Positions 51,701-59,621 are shown, numbered from the stretch's first letter. The stretch: 64,000 nucleotides of DNA from Taibaiella sp. (GCA_019638495.1 JAHBTQ010000002.1:620001-684000); one strand, 5' to 3'. Notes: generated by a model from the sequence alone, not told the origin. Made by a program: numbers and translations.

Positions 51701-52065
51701 TGAATGAGCTTACCGGGCTCAACTGCCACAAGCGTGCAATACTGGAACCACTGATTATTGCGTTGACTCCATTTGCTCCACACATGGCTGAAGAGATCTG
51801 GCAGAATGGACTTAAGAATAGCAGCACAGTGCTCGATGCTGCGTTCCCTGTTTATGAAGATATATTCATTGCAGAGAACAGTGTAAAATACCCTGTGGCG
51901 GTGAATGGAAAAACGAGGGCTGAGATGGAATTCCCGATCGATGCTGCCCAGGCAGATGTAGAACAAGCAGTGCTGGGTGATGCAGCAGTTCAAAAATGGA
52001 TGGAAGGTAAGACACCAAAGAAGTTCATTTTCGTGAAGGGTAAAATGATAAATGTGGTAGTGTAA
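48760..52065 (+). CDS. leuS: leucyl-tRNA synthetase with in-frame DUF559 endonuclease and palindrome insertions
   Basis: The 1101-residue protein is a class I leucyl-tRNA synthetase: FPYPSGAGLHVGHPLGY (HIGH-type motif near residue 48), an editing domain with VFTTRPDTIFG and GTGAIMAVPSGDERDHAF, then RETNTMPG, and KMSKSKYN near residue 875. The start is ATG 48760 (MEYNFTDIEKRW); an earlier frame start adds 14 residues. It is about 150 residues longer than usual. Residues 290-440 are an insertion between SGAEVKFYL and ITVFTTRPDT at the start of the CP1 editing domain. They hold a palindrome-encoded peptide, a DUF559 domain and a second palindrome peptide. Further palindrome peptides stand at about 646-657 and 701-711. 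The frame is open throughout, and the synthetase parts look intact. TATCTTTG at 48713-48720 may be the -7 box. Confidence 0.93.
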   Translation: MEYNFTDIEKRWKANWNEKEVYKVPNFSEKPKCYILDMFPYPSGAGLHVGHPLGYIASDIYARYKRLKGFNVLHPMGFDAFGLPAEQYALETGQHPADTTEKNIARYREQLDNIGFCYDWSREVRTSDPKYYKWTQWIFLQLFHSWYDREQHRARPITELVEIFDISGNTAHVCPGDDTISFSADEWKTYSEIQQREVLMQYRLAYQDFAQVWWCEALGTVLANDEVVNGVSERGGHPVERKRMRQWFLRITEYADRLLTSLDNLEWSEAMKEMQRNWIGKSSGAEVKFYLSPTLPKREGGVSQPREVEGWQTAENRSYGDLKQFKQELTRNPTATEEHLWNFLRRDQLGAKFRRQHIIGSFIVDFVSLSHNLIIEVDGEIHKGQVVEDNARTENLEERGFNVMRFSNHEVLHDTEKVIKKIKQQLGLQPTSSPSGRSGGAAHITVFTTRPDTIFGVDFLVLAPEHELVDAITTPEQKNAIDEYRTYVKSRSERERMSEVKQVTGCFTGAYAIHPFTHNPVPVWIAEYVLAGYGTGAIMAVPSGDERDHAFAKHFNIPITNIFGEQYTGNEAYSSKTGKIHNSGFLTGMSVADATEAAIGALEKIEAGKRRTNYRLRDAGFSRQRYWGEPFPIVYVDDVPYGTDEDLSPTLSKGEGGVSSLPVELPYVKSYKPGPEGQGPLANLTDWVNIRTTDDSAHSASPSPSERAGERLSIKRETNTMPGYAGSSWYFLRYMDPHNDSEFASKAATDYWNQVDLYIGGTEHAVGHLLYSRMWTKALFDLGHIGFDEPFRKLLNQGMIQGSSRFAYRINGTNTFISFGKRKEQPVTEVRVDVNIVDGQELDIEAFRKWRPEYANAEFILEDGKYICGAEVEKMSKSKYNVVNPDDIVKEYGADTFRMYEMFLGPIDVSKPWDTKGIEGVHRFLKKCWRLFADEKTGWLVTDEAATEAELRILHKTLKKIGDDIERFSFNTCVSQFMICVNELTGLNCHKRAILEPLIIALTPFAPHMAEEIWQNGLKNSSTVLDAAFPVYEDIFIAENSVKYPVAVNGKTRAEMEFPIDAAQADVEQAVLGDAAVQKWMEGKTPKKFIFVKGKMINVVV
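49629..50080 (+). mobile_element. in-frame DUF559 endonuclease unit bounded by inverted palindromes (inside leuS)
   Basis: The left boundary is CCTCTCCCCGACCCTCCCC with its hairpin arm GGGAGGG (49629-49663). The right boundary (50049-50080) is the same element in reverse, with CCTCCCC-TTC-GGGGAGG. Between them, about residues 307-425 of the leuS product read as a DUF559 domain: LTRNPTATEEHLWNFLRRDQL, GAKFRRQHIIGSFIVDF, LIIEVDGEIHKGQ, RTENLEERGFNVMRFSNHEVL. The acidic residues of the Vsr-like PD-(D/E)xK site (Glu of TATEEHLW, Asp of IVDF, Glu and Asp of IEVDGEIH) are all kept. The stretch looks more AT-rich than the surrounding gene. No stop codon and no splicing motif is present. Confidence 0.8.
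50697..50731 (+). repeat. GC-rich palindromic element in leuS, forward copy
   Basis: CCTCTCCCCGACCCTCTCC followed by AAGGGAGAGGGAGGTG repeats the element at 49629-49663, including the flank GTTTCG. It adds LSPTLSKGEGGVS to the protein between VDDVPYGTDED and LPVELPYVKSYKPG, without shifting the frame. Confidence 0.78.
50861..50892 (-). repeat. GC-rich palindromic element in leuS, reverse copy
   Basis: CCCTCTCC (50863-50870), TTC and GGAGAGGG (50874-50881), followed by CCGGGGAGAGG, is the same element in reverse orientation. It adds SPSPSERAGERLS just before KRETNTMPGYAGSSWYF and keeps the frame. With the copy at 50697 it brackets 129 bases that look mostly like native synthetase sequence. 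Confidence 0.75.
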
Positions 52066-52068
52066 CTA

Positions 52069-52101
52069 AGATGTCCCACACCTCCAAGGTGTGGGACATC
52101 T
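52069..52101. repeat. perfect 15-bp palindrome between leuS and trmB
   Basis: AGATGTCCCACACCT (52069-52083) and AGGTGTGGGACATCT (52087-52101) are perfect inverted arms around a three-base loop, directly after the leuS stop codon. A short A-rich stretch but no T-run follows, so it is either a terminator of unusual type or another dispersed palindrome. Confidence 0.65.
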
Positions 52102-52117
52102 ACGAACCTTAAAAATA

Positions 52118-52834
52118 ATGGGACATAAAAAACTAGTAAAATTCCAGGCGATAGAGACGTATAAAAACGTCCTGCAATACCCGGAAGGAATGAAGGGCAA
52201 CTGGAATAAATTCTTTGGCAACGACAACCCGATAACTCTGGAACTGGCTTGCGGCAAGGGCGAGTACAGCACCGGCCTTGGCCGGGAGCATCGCAACCGT
52301 AACTTCATTGGTGTGGACATAAAGGGCAACCGCATATACCGCGGTGCCACAACGGCCCTCAAGGAAGGTCTGGATAATGTTGCATTCCTACGCATACACA
52401 TCGGCAACATCGATACTCATTTTGCGACTAATGAGGTTGAGGAGATATGGATCATATTCCCGGACCCGTTCCTCAAGAAAGAATCAAACAGGCTCACCCA
52501 CCCCCGGTACCTGTATCTGTACAAGCAATTACTGAAACCCGGCGGGCGCATTAACCTCAAGACAGATTCTAAAGAGCTGTATGACTTTACCGTGGAGACA
52601 GTCAACGAACAGGGCTGTCCAGTGCATGAGAACATCATTGATGTTTATGGCCAGGGTAAAAACACCGGTGCCTTAGGCATACAAACATTCTACGAAAAGA
52701 TGCACCTTGCAGACGGACGTACCATCTACTTCATTTCATTCTCACTACCGCCGGATGGAGTGAAACTAACAGGTCGCTTTTCCAAACTGGCTGAAGGACT
52801 TGAGGCAGACGAAGTTGAAGGGGTTGATGAGTAA
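52118..52834 (+). CDS. trmB: tRNA (guanine-N7-)-methyltransferase
   Basis: The 238-residue protein starts MGHKKLVKFQAIETYKNVLQYP, as in Bacteroidota TrmB. It has the SAM site LELACGKGEYSTGL and NFIGVDIKGNRIYRGA, the family motif IIFPDPFLKKESNRLTHPRYL and RINLKTDSKELYDFT. TrmB methylates G46 in the variable loop of tRNAs. An in-frame ATG nine codons earlier lies in the palindrome and is less likely. The gene follows leuS with only the palindrome between them and precedes DUF5522 and alkyltransferase-like genes on the same strand. Confidence 0.93.
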   Translation: MGHKKLVKFQAIETYKNVLQYPEGMKGNWNKFFGNDNPITLELACGKGEYSTGLGREHRNRNFIGVDIKGNRIYRGATTALKEGLDNVAFLRIHIGNIDTHFATNEVEEIWIIFPDPFLKKESNRLTHPRYLYLYKQLLKPGGRINLKTDSKELYDFTVETVNEQGCPVHENIIDVYGQGKNTGALGIQTFYEKMHLADGRTIYFISFSLPPDGVKLTGRFSKLAEGLEADEVEGVDE

Positions 52835-52863
52835 ACTGCCAAACAGAAGGACTAACGACTAAT

Positions 52864-53058
52864 ATGCAGTCAGGTATAGATTATTATATCACTGAGGAAG
52901 GCCTTCTGGTTTTCACCGCCCATTACCTAAGAGAGCGCGGTTATTGCTGTGGCAACGGCTGCCTCAACTGCCCATATGATTATGAGCGCGTGCCTGAACC
53001 TAAACGTTCGCTACTTTTACAAAAACGGGTAGACGATGCCAAAGGAAAAGCCAGCTAA
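52864..53058 (+). CDS. DUF5522-like cysteine-rich small protein
   Basis: The 64-residue product contains YYITEEGLLVFTAHYLRERG followed by CCGNGCLNCPYDY. The cysteine cluster (Cys28, Cys29, Cys33, Cys36) may bind zinc or an Fe-S cluster. This agrees with the DUF5522 family, which is widespread in Bacteroidota and has no function known to me. Its last 23 bases overlap the next gene, so the two are translationally linked. It begins 29 bases after trmB. Confidence 0.72.
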   Translation: MQSGIDYYITEEGLLVFTAHYLRERGYCCGNGCLNCPYDYERVPEPKRSLLLQKRVDDAKGKAS

Positions 53059-53383
53059 GGACAGTCTTTATGATGCCATTTATGATGTGGTGCGTGCTGT
53101 GCCCAAAGGGCGGGTAACAAGCTATGGCGCTGTTGCGGCTGCAATAGGTGCCGCATCGGGTGCGCGCGTAGTCGGTTATGCCATGAACAATTGTCACTCC
53201 GTAAAACCCAAAGTGCCGGCACACCGCGTGGTGAACAGAAATGGCATGCTTACCGGAAAACACCATTTTGGCGAGGGCGTGATGCAAAAGCTTCTGGAAA
53301 AAGAAGGGATTAAGGTAGAAGATGATATGGTTGTAGACTTCACAAACCTCTTTTGGGACCCTATGATCGAACTTAGCCTTTAG
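53036..53383 (+). CDS. alkyltransferase-like protein (ATL, inactive MGMT fold)
   Basis: The 115-residue protein matches the DNA-binding domain of O6-alkylguanine-DNA alkyltransferases: VPKGRVTSYGAVAAAIG (helix-turn-helix), ARVVGYAMNNC (arginine finger region) and KVPAHRVVNRNG. The active-site PCHR of true transferases reads PAHR here (Ala62), so it cannot accept an alkyl group. Such ATL proteins bind alkylated bases and hand them to nucleotide excision repair. Its start overlaps the DUF5522 gene by 23 bases. The length is normal for the family. Confidence 0.87.
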   Translation: MPKEKPAKDSLYDAIYDVVRAVPKGRVTSYGAVAAAIGAASGARVVGYAMNNCHSVKPKVPAHRVVNRNGMLTGKHHFGEGVMQKLLEKEGIKVEDDMVVDFTNLFWDPMIELSL

Positions 53384-53403
53384 CACAGACTCAATCATAC
53401 ACC

Positions 53404-54273
53404 ATGAAGCCACAACAACGAGACTATAGCACAGTGAGCCCATCAGCAAAATCATTGCTGATGATGAAGGCATACACCACCATTCCCTATGCAAAGCAAG
53501 CGGCCGACCTCGTTCAGGGACCGGAGGTATTTGACCTGAATTTCGAGGAAAAGGATTTCTGGTTCTGGATCAGGGTCATGCATTTTGAGAACAGGTATGC
53601 GAGCATAAACCAACTATTGGGACACACCCACTCCCGCAACGTCCTGGAGCTCTCCTCGGGCTATTCGTTTCGCGGTATTGACTACTGCAAACAACATGCT
53701 GACGCTCATTATATAGACACCGACTTACCAGAAGTGGTTGCTATTAAGCAAAATATGATCGAGCAACTTACTTTGGAAAAAGAGGCAAAAGGGAATTTCG
53801 AGTTGTTGCCACTTAACGCGCTTGATCCCATTGCATTTCGGGCTACAATCGCGAGATTCAATGAGGGTCCTATAAGCATCATAAATGAAGGTTTGCTCAT
53901 GTACCTGGACATGGTCGAAAAGAAGCAGCTCTGTAACCTGATACACACAGCGCTGAAAGCACGGGGCGGATGCTGGATAACTGCTGATGTATATGTGCAG
54001 CGTTCCGCTGAGATGCAAGCCTCGCTGCCACAAAGCAAAAGTGAAGCCGCTTTCATGGAGCAGCACAATATTGAACAAAACAAATTTGCAAGCTATGACG
54101 CAGCAAGGCTGTTTTTCGAAGAGCAGGGGTTTGAAGTGGTAGAAGAGGCAATACCCGACTACGCCTCGCTTAGTGTAATGCCACACCTCAAGAAAGTGCT
54201 GCCGGAAGCTGTAAGGAATAGCAAGGAGCCGCCGCCGAAAGTACAAGCCACCTGGCTGCTAAGGGCAAAATAA
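53404..54273 (+). CDS. SAM-dependent methyltransferase, leucine carboxyl methyltransferase-like
   Basis: The 289-residue protein has a SAM-binding core: RNVLELSSGYSFRGIDYC (motif I), HYIDTDLPEVVAIKQNM with the TDLP signature of the PPM1/LCMT group, and ISIINEGLLMYLDMVEKKQL (the NEGLLMYL motif of that group). Members methylate small-molecule or protein carboxyl or hydroxyl groups; the substrate here is not evident. It follows the alkyltransferase-like gene by 20 bases and ends the leuS-trmB run. The 210 bases after it show no gene and no clear terminator. Confidence 0.75.
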   Translation: MKPQQRDYSTVSPSAKSLLMMKAYTTIPYAKQAADLVQGPEVFDLNFEEKDFWFWIRVMHFENRYASINQLLGHTHSRNVLELSSGYSFRGIDYCKQHADAHYIDTDLPEVVAIKQNMIEQLTLEKEAKGNFELLPLNALDPIAFRATIARFNEGPISIINEGLLMYLDMVEKKQLCNLIHTALKARGGCWITADVYVQRSAEMQASLPQSKSEAAFMEQHNIEQNKFASYDAARLFFEEQGFEVVEEAIPDYASLSVMPHLKKVLPEAVRNSKEPPPKVQATWLLRAK

Positions 54274-54483
54274 GGCGGGAGCTCTCATGTATTTGTGCGC
54301 TTCCACCCGTATTAAACATTACTATTTAGAATAGCATGTAGGGACTGCGCTGCCCCGGAAAAATCACGCTTCAAAACATGAAACCGTTGGGTTTCACAAA
54401 ATCGAACTAAATAATGCCCTATTCACGGCCTTGAAACGAACAGAACTTATTTTCCGGTATGTTTGCCAGCTAAAGCGCGACCT

Positions 54484-55164
54484 ATGCTGCTAGAACTCTG
54501 TGCTTATAACATACAGTCCTGCCTTATTGCCGAGGGTGCCGGCGCCGGCCGGATAGAGTTGTGTGCTGACCCTGCTGCGGGAGGTACTTCACCAAGTTTC
54601 GGCCTTGTAGAATACTGCCTGGAACGATTGTCGATACCGGTTTTTCCAATGGTTCGTCCGCGGGGCGGGAATTTTCTATATGACTCGGATGAGATCGAAA
54701 TAATGAAGCGCGATATCCACCGCTTTCGGGAGATGGGTTGCAAAGGAATAGCAACGGGATGCCACGGCAGCGACAGAAGAATAGATGTGGAACTATTGAA
54801 ACGTCTTGTAGACTGGGCTGGCCCCATGGAGGTAACATGCCACAAAGTATTTGATCGCGTGCCGGATGCAAACGAGGCATTGGAGGCAGTTATAAGCACC
54901 GGGTGCAGCAGAATACTTACCTCAGGCCTTGCGGCTACATCAACTGAGGGTGCAGAAACCCTCGCAATGCTTCGCGTGAGTGCTCAAGGACGGATCATCA
55001 TTATGCCGGGAGGCGGGGTCAGGTCCGGGAACCTCCGCGAATTAGTGAAATCAACCGGATGTACAGAATTCCACTCGTCAGGCATCATCGTAAATGATGG
55101 CAGTTTTAAGGCCAATAAGAATGAAGTCATGGAGATGGTTAGCACACTACAATCAATGGCTTAA
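54484..55164 (+). CDS. cutC: CutC family protein
   Basis: The 226-residue protein is a TIM-barrel of the CutC family: LLELCAYNIQSCLIAEGAGAGRIELCADPAAGGTSPS at the start (abridged motif ELCA...RIELC), MVRPRGGNF, the KGIATGCH strand, VTCHKVFDRV and IIMPGGGVRSGN. CutC was linked to copper tolerance in E. coli, but its reaction is not settled and a direct copper role has been doubted. The start is ATG 54484; a TTG seven codons earlier is less likely. It stands alone with short gaps to both neighbours. Confidence 0.92.
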   Translation: MLLELCAYNIQSCLIAEGAGAGRIELCADPAAGGTSPSFGLVEYCLERLSIPVFPMVRPRGGNFLYDSDEIEIMKRDIHRFREMGCKGIATGCHGSDRRIDVELLKRLVDWAGPMEVTCHKVFDRVPDANEALEAVISTGCSRILTSGLAATSTEGAETLAMLRVSAQGRIIIMPGGGVRSGNLRELVKSTGCTEFHSSGIIVNDGSFKANKNEVMEMVSTLQSMA

Positions 55165-55222
55165 TAAAAACCCGTGAAGTCTTTGTACATTTAGCGCCAT
55201 CTTTTGGCATTCAAATAGTTAT

Positions 55223-56134
55223 ATGAAAAAGCTTCTACTTTCATTATTGGTTGCTCCTGTTTTAGCCACAGCGCAGCCCAAACTTTCCGACGCGAACTAC
55301 CGCATATACTCTGTAAAACAGGGCCGCGAAGTGTCGCTGCGCGAAATAGCCGCCGACATGGACAACTATGACGTGCTGATGTTTGGCGAGGAGCACAATG
55401 ATAGCGTAACGCATTTCCTGGAGGCTTCCATGCTGGAACTTATGTACCTCAAATTCGGAGACAATCTTGCATTGTCCATGGAAATGTTTGACCGCGATGT
55501 GCAGCCGGTAATGGACGAATACCTTCAGGGTTTTATCCAGGAGCGCCATTTCATCAAGGACTCCAGGGCATGGAGTAATTACAATGACTACAAACCAATG
55601 GTTACCTATGCGAAGAGCAAGAAAATGGACGTTGTCTGTGCCAATGCTCCGATGCGCTACACCAACCTGGCAGGACGCAGAGGACAAGCCGCACTACTGG
55701 AATTGCCAGAGTGGGCCAGGGACTTTATGGCACCACTTCCCTACGACACTGCGTCCGGAGACTACTACCTAAAACTTTTAGGAATGATGGGTGGTGGCGG
55801 AAGCGACACGGGAAAAAGCAGTCATATGAGGCATAATAGCTTTAACCTTGTCGTTGCTCAGTCTCTCTGGGATGCCACTATGGCCTACTCCATTACCCGC
55901 TACATAAAGAAGAATAAGGATAAGAAAGTAATGCACGTAAATGGCAAGTTCCACAGCGACGAGGGCTTCGCCGTGGTGAGCCAACTTTATAATTACAACT
56001 CCAGGATCAAGCCATTGATCATCTCTACTGCGTCTGATGAGGATTTCCCGAAGATCAAGTGGGAAAACTACCGCAAGAACGGTGATTACATTATTATCAC
56101 AGACCCCAATGTACCAAGGACTTACAAGGACTAG
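55223..56134 (+). CDS. ChaN-like haem-binding family exported protein
   Basis: The 303-residue product has a signal peptide (MKKLLLSLLVAPVLATAQPK) without a lipobox cysteine. It carries the ChaN/DUF399 pattern: VLMFGEEHNDSVTHFLEASML, ALSMEMFDRDVQPVMDEYL, then NLVVAQSLWDATMAYSI and KVMHVNGKFHSDEGFAVVSQL. ChaN of Campylobacter binds two haem groups at the outer membrane; iron or haem handling is therefore possible here but not shown. It is closed by the terminator at 56163-56199. Confidence 0.82.
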   Translation: MKKLLLSLLVAPVLATAQPKLSDANYRIYSVKQGREVSLREIAADMDNYDVLMFGEEHNDSVTHFLEASMLELMYLKFGDNLALSMEMFDRDVQPVMDEYLQGFIQERHFIKDSRAWSNYNDYKPMVTYAKSKKMDVVCANAPMRYTNLAGRRGQAALLELPEWARDFMAPLPYDTASGDYYLKLLGMMGGGGSDTGKSSHMRHNSFNLVVAQSLWDATMAYSITRYIKKNKDKKVMHVNGKFHSDEGFAVVSQLYNYNSRIKPLIISTASDEDFPKIKWENYRKNGDYIIITDPNVPRTYKD

Positions 56135-56162
56135 CTGATAATCAATAAGTTAATATTAAAGT

Positions 56163-56199
56163 AAACGGGGGCTGAAACTGGCCCCCGTTTGTTATTTTT
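56163..56199 (+). terminator. terminator of the ChaN-like gene
   Basis: AAACGGGGGC (56163-56172) pairs with GCCCCCGTTT (56181-56190), followed by GTTATTTTTG. The same T-run includes TATTTTTG (56193-56200), a possible -7 box for lptB 18 bases before its start. Confidence 0.85.
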
Positions 56200-56217
56200 G
56201 CTCACAAATTTCCGAGC

Positions 56218-56988
56218 TTGAGGATACACACACAGGGACTGGTGAAACAATATGGCAAACGCATCGTTGTCAACAATGTTTCATTTGAGGTTAGCCAGGG
56301 GGAAATTGTAGGTCTTTTGGGACCGAATGGTGCCGGAAAGACTACTTCATTCTACCAGGTAGTGGGCCTGGTAAAGCCAGATAAAGGCCATGTGTTTCTG
56401 GATGATACCGAGATCACAAAGCTGCCCATGTACAAGAGGGCACAAATGGGAATAGGCTACCTGCCACAGGAGGCATCCATCTTCCGTAAACTATCTGTTG
56501 CCGATAATATTTCAGCAGTGCTGGAAATGACGAAGCTTACGAAGGGCGAACAGCAACAAAAGCTGGAGTCGCTGCTGGATGAGTTTCGCCTTCAGCATGT
56601 GCGTAAGAGTCCCGGTGATGTATTGAGCGGTGGTGAGCGCAGGCGAACCGAAATAGCCCGTGCATTGGCTGTGAATCCACATTTCATATTACTCGACGAG
56701 CCATTTGCCGGAATTGACCCAATAGCCGTGGAAGACATCCAGAGCATTGTGGCTACGCTTAAGTACAAGAATATCGGCATCCTTATTACCGACCACAACG
56801 TACAGGAAACGCTGTCAATCACAGACAGGGCATACCTCCTTTTCGAAGGTCGAATACTAAAGGCAGGAACTGCAGAAGACCTGGCAGGAGACGAAATGGT
56901 AAGGAAAGTATACCTTGGTGAGAACTTCGAGCTAAGAAGAAAAGACTACCTGAAAGAACGCGCCCAAAAAGAACAAAACGAAAGATAA
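56218..56988 (+). CDS. lptB: LPS export ABC transporter ATP-binding protein
   Basis: The 256-residue ATPase has Walker [10 protein letters not shown] (residues 35-43), a Q-loop ([16 protein letters not shown]), signature [15 protein letters not shown], Walker [13 protein letters not shown] and the switch histidine in [10 protein letters not shown]. The sequence [12 protein letters not shown] and GERRR are specific to LptB, which powers lipopolysaccharide extraction together with LptF, LptG and LptC. The start appears to be TTG (56218), with no ATG nearby. None of the partner genes is in the window. The stop codon is 30 bases before the GH3-like start. Confidence 0.93.
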   Translation: MRIHTQGLVKQYGKRIVVNNVSFEVSQGEIVGLLGPNGAGKTTSFYQVVGLVKPDKGHVFLDDTEITKLPMYKRAQMGIGYLPQEASIFRKLSVADNISAVLEMTKLTKGEQQQKLESLLDEFRLQHVRKSPGDVLSGGERRRTEIARALAVNPHFILLDEPFAGIDPIAVEDIQSIVATLKYKNIGILITDHNVQETLSITDRAYLLFEGRILKAGTAEDLAGDEMVRKVYLGENFELRRKDYLKERAQKEQNER

Positions 56989-57018
56989 TTGAAAAGCCCC
57001 GCCTGGGGTTTGGAATAT

Positions 57019-58542
57019 ATGAGCATATTTATCAGTCCTGCATTCAGAGGTTATATAAAGTTGCGCCAGAGCGCTATAGACAACTTTATGCACAACCCGA
57101 TCGATACCCAGCAACAGGTTTTCAATCACCTGGTAGGGTCTGCGCAGTTTACTGAATATGGCAAGAAGTACGGATTTGAGCACATTGACAATATTGCCGA
57201 CTTCAAGAAGAAGGTACCGATCAATGATTATGAAACCCTGAAGCCATACATACAGCGAATACTTGAAGGCAACCAGAATGTATTGTGGCCATCCCCTATT
57301 ACCTGGTTTGCAAAATCCAGTGGCACTACCAGCGACAAGAGTAAGTTCATACCGGTAAGCAAGGAATCAATGGACGACACCCATTTCCGCGCCAGCAAAG
57401 ATATCCTTGCACTTTATCTCCGGGAAAACCCCTCGTCAAATCTTACTGATGGCAAATGCCTCATATTGGGCGGTAGCCACCAGGTAAACCAGCTTAATGC
57501 GGCGTCATTCTTCGGAGACCTGTCTGCGGTTATGCTTCAGAACATGCCGTTTGCCGGCCAGCTTTTCCGGCTTCCCGAGCTTTCTATTGCGCTCATGACG
57601 GAATGGGAAGAGAAGATCGAGCGCATGGCGCACAGTACCATCAACGAAAATGTGACGTACATCGCCGGTGTTCCTACCTGGACAATCGTGCTCATAAAGC
57701 GCATCTTTGAAATAACTGGCAAGAATAACCTGATGGATATATGGCCCAACCTGGAGCTATATATTCACGGAGGCGTAAACTTCACGCCATATCGCCGGCA
57801 GTTTGAGCAGTTCATTCCATCGCCACGGATGCGCTACCGCGAAACATACAATGCATCCGAAGGCTTTTTTGCCGCCCAGGACCGGGAAGACGAGGAAGGC
57901 ATGTTGCTGTTCCTGAACCATGGAATCTTCTATGAGTTTATGCCGCCTGAAGAGCGCGACAAGGAAAATCCACGCACCCTGGGCCTAAAGGAAGTGGAGC
58001 TACACAAAAATTACGCGCTAGTCATCAGCACCAATGGCGGTCTTTGGCGCTATGTGGTAGGCGACACAGTACAGTTCACCTCACTGGACCCGTTCCGTAT
58101 AAAGGTTACAGGCAGGTTAAAGCACTTCATAAATGCCTTTGGAGAGGAGCTTATTGTAGACAATGCAGATAATGCAATTGCGATTGCCTGTGCGGAAACA
58201 GGAGCTATAGTTTCCGACTACTCAGCCGCACCTGTATATATGACCGGCAATGAATCAGGTGCCCATGAATGGATCATCGAGTTTGACTACCTGCCCGTAC
58301 CTCTCGAGCAATTTACAACCTTACTCGACAGTTCGCTCCAGGCGATCAATTCTGACTACGAAGCCAAACGCCATAAAGATATGGCACTGCGCATGCCCAT
58401 TGTGCACCAGATGCCGAAAGACGGCTTTAAGCGATGGCTGAAAGACAAAGGTAAACTGGGAGGACAGCACAAGGTGCCCCGTCTCAGCAACGAGCGCAAG
58501 TACATAGAGGAGATGATGCCCTACGTGTATCCAAATGGCTAA
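57019..58542 (+). CDS. GH3-family acyl-adenylating enzyme
   Basis: The 507-residue protein belongs to the GH3 auxin-responsive-promoter family, a branch of the ANL adenylating enzymes. Visible motifs are WFAKSSGTTSDKSKFIPVS (ATP-binding P-loop-like), YIHGGVNFTPYRRQFEQFI, YNASEGFFAAQD and LWRYVVGDTVQF...VTGRLKHFINAFGEELI. Plant GH3 enzymes join amino acids to hormone acids; the bacterial substrates are unknown to me. I prefer ATG 57019 (MSIFISPAFRGY) over TTG 56989, which directly follows the lptB stop. It is probably co-transcribed with lptB, but a role in envelope lipids is only a guess. Confidence 0.85.
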   Translation: MSIFISPAFRGYIKLRQSAIDNFMHNPIDTQQQVFNHLVGSAQFTEYGKKYGFEHIDNIADFKKKVPINDYETLKPYIQRILEGNQNVLWPSPITWFAKSSGTTSDKSKFIPVSKESMDDTHFRASKDILALYLRENPSSNLTDGKCLILGGSHQVNQLNAASFFGDLSAVMLQNMPFAGQLFRLPELSIALMTEWEEKIERMAHSTINENVTYIAGVPTWTIVLIKRIFEITGKNNLMDIWPNLELYIHGGVNFTPYRRQFEQFIPSPRMRYRETYNASEGFFAAQDREDEEGMLLFLNHGIFYEFMPPEERDKENPRTLGLKEVELHKNYALVISTNGGLWRYVVGDTVQFTSLDPFRIKVTGRLKHFINAFGEELIVDNADNAIAIACAETGAIVSDYSAAPVYMTGNESGAHEWIIEFDYLPVPLEQFTTLLDSSLQAINSDYEAKRHKDMALRMPIVHQMPKDGFKRWLKDKGKLGGQHKVPRLSNERKYIEEMMPYVYPNG

Positions 58543-58651
58543 TGTTGTTTCCGTTTACTGACGGACATACTATAGCACCAATTGCCATAGAAAGGGAGCA
58601 ATGGCACTCTCTCAGCTAATACTCACCAGCATTTGAATAGACCAAAAGAAA

Positions 58652-58679
58652 CAGGGCAATCCTCATCAGATTGCCCTGC
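58652..58679 (-). terminator. terminator of the PfkB-type kinase gene
   Basis: CAGGGCAAT (58652-58660) pairs with ATTGCCCTG (58671-58679). Read on the reverse strand it is followed by TTTCTTTTGG, 25 bases after the stop of the gene ending at 58704. It may also stop transcription from the forward GH3 gene. Confidence 0.7.
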
Positions 58680-58703
58680 AATATTTCCAATTAAAATATC
58701 CTA

Positions 58704-59621
58704 TTAACGCACTTCGAAATTCGCCAGCGCAACAAATTCGTCTACGCGGGCACTGATGTCGTCAGCAGTTATTTCCTTAAGGCGGGTAGGGCCAAACTTC
58801 TCAACGCAATAAGAGGCCATAGATGAACCCACAATAATACCGGCCTTCATAGACTCGAAAGAGATATCGTCGATACGGGTAAGATAGCCAATGAAGCCAC
58901 CTGCAAACGTATCGCCTGCGCCTGTCGGGTCAAATACGTCCTCAAGCGGCAATGCTGGCGCAGAGAATATTTTGTCACCGTGGAAGAGCAATGCTCCATG
59001 CTCGCCCTTCTTGATAATGATGTATTTAGGGCCCATTGCCTGTATCTTCTTGGCAGCCTTTACCAGCGAATATTCACCGCTCAGTTGACGCGCCTCACTA
59101 TCGTTCACCATCAGCAGGTCCACCATAGACAATGCAGTGCGCAGGTCATCCATTGCCACATCCATCCAGAAATTCATGGTATCCATGATAACAAGCTTCG
59201 GACGCGACTTCAACTGTTTCAGTACACTTATTTGCACTGCAGGAGACAGGTTGCCGAGCATTACATACTTGGCGTCCTGGTAACTGTCAGGTATCTTAGG
59301 GTCAAAACGGGCCAGCACATTCAGGTCTGTAACAAGCGTATCACGCGTGTTCATATCCATATGGTACTTGCCGCTCCAGAAAAAGCTCTTTTCGTCAGGC
59401 ACTATTTCCAGGCCATCGAACGATACACCCCTCGCTTCCAGCGCTGCGATCTCCTCTTTTGGGAAGTCGCCGCCAACAATCGAAACCATTTTGGTATTAG
59501 AAGTGTAGTTTGAAGCCGCCCAGGCAGCATACGTTCCGGAACCGCCAATGATACGGTCTACCTTGCCAAACGGAGTTTCCAGCGCGTCAAACGCCATTGT
59601 ACCTACTATAAGAAGAGACAT
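58704..59621 (-). CDS. PfkB-family carbohydrate/nucleoside kinase
   Basis: The 305-residue protein has both PfkB signatures: the N-terminal GGSGTYAAWAASNYT and the C-terminal FDPTGAGDTFAGGFIGYL with the anion hole and catalytic Asp. MVNDSEARQLSGE and YIIIKKGEHGALLF lie between them. The family phosphorylates sugars, adenosine or related compounds. This subgroup, with the short MSLLIVGTMAFDALETPFG start, is common in Bacteroidota but its substrate is not clear. TACATTTG on the reverse strand at 59649-59642 could be the -7 box. Confidence 0.87.
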   Translation of the reverse strand: MSLLIVGTMAFDALETPFGKVDRIIGGSGTYAAWAASNYTSNTKMVSIVGGDFPKEEIAALEARGVSFDGLEIVPDEKSFFWSGKYHMDMNTRDTLVTDLNVLARFDPKIPDSYQDAKYVMLGNLSPAVQISVLKQLKSRPKLVIMDTMNFWMDVAMDDLRTALSMVDLLMVNDSEARQLSGEYSLVKAAKKIQAMGPKYIIIKKGEHGALLFHGDKIFSAPALPLEDVFDPTGAGDTFAGGFIGYLTRIDDISFESMKAGIIVGSSMASYCVEKFGPTRLKEITADDISARVDEFVALANFEVR

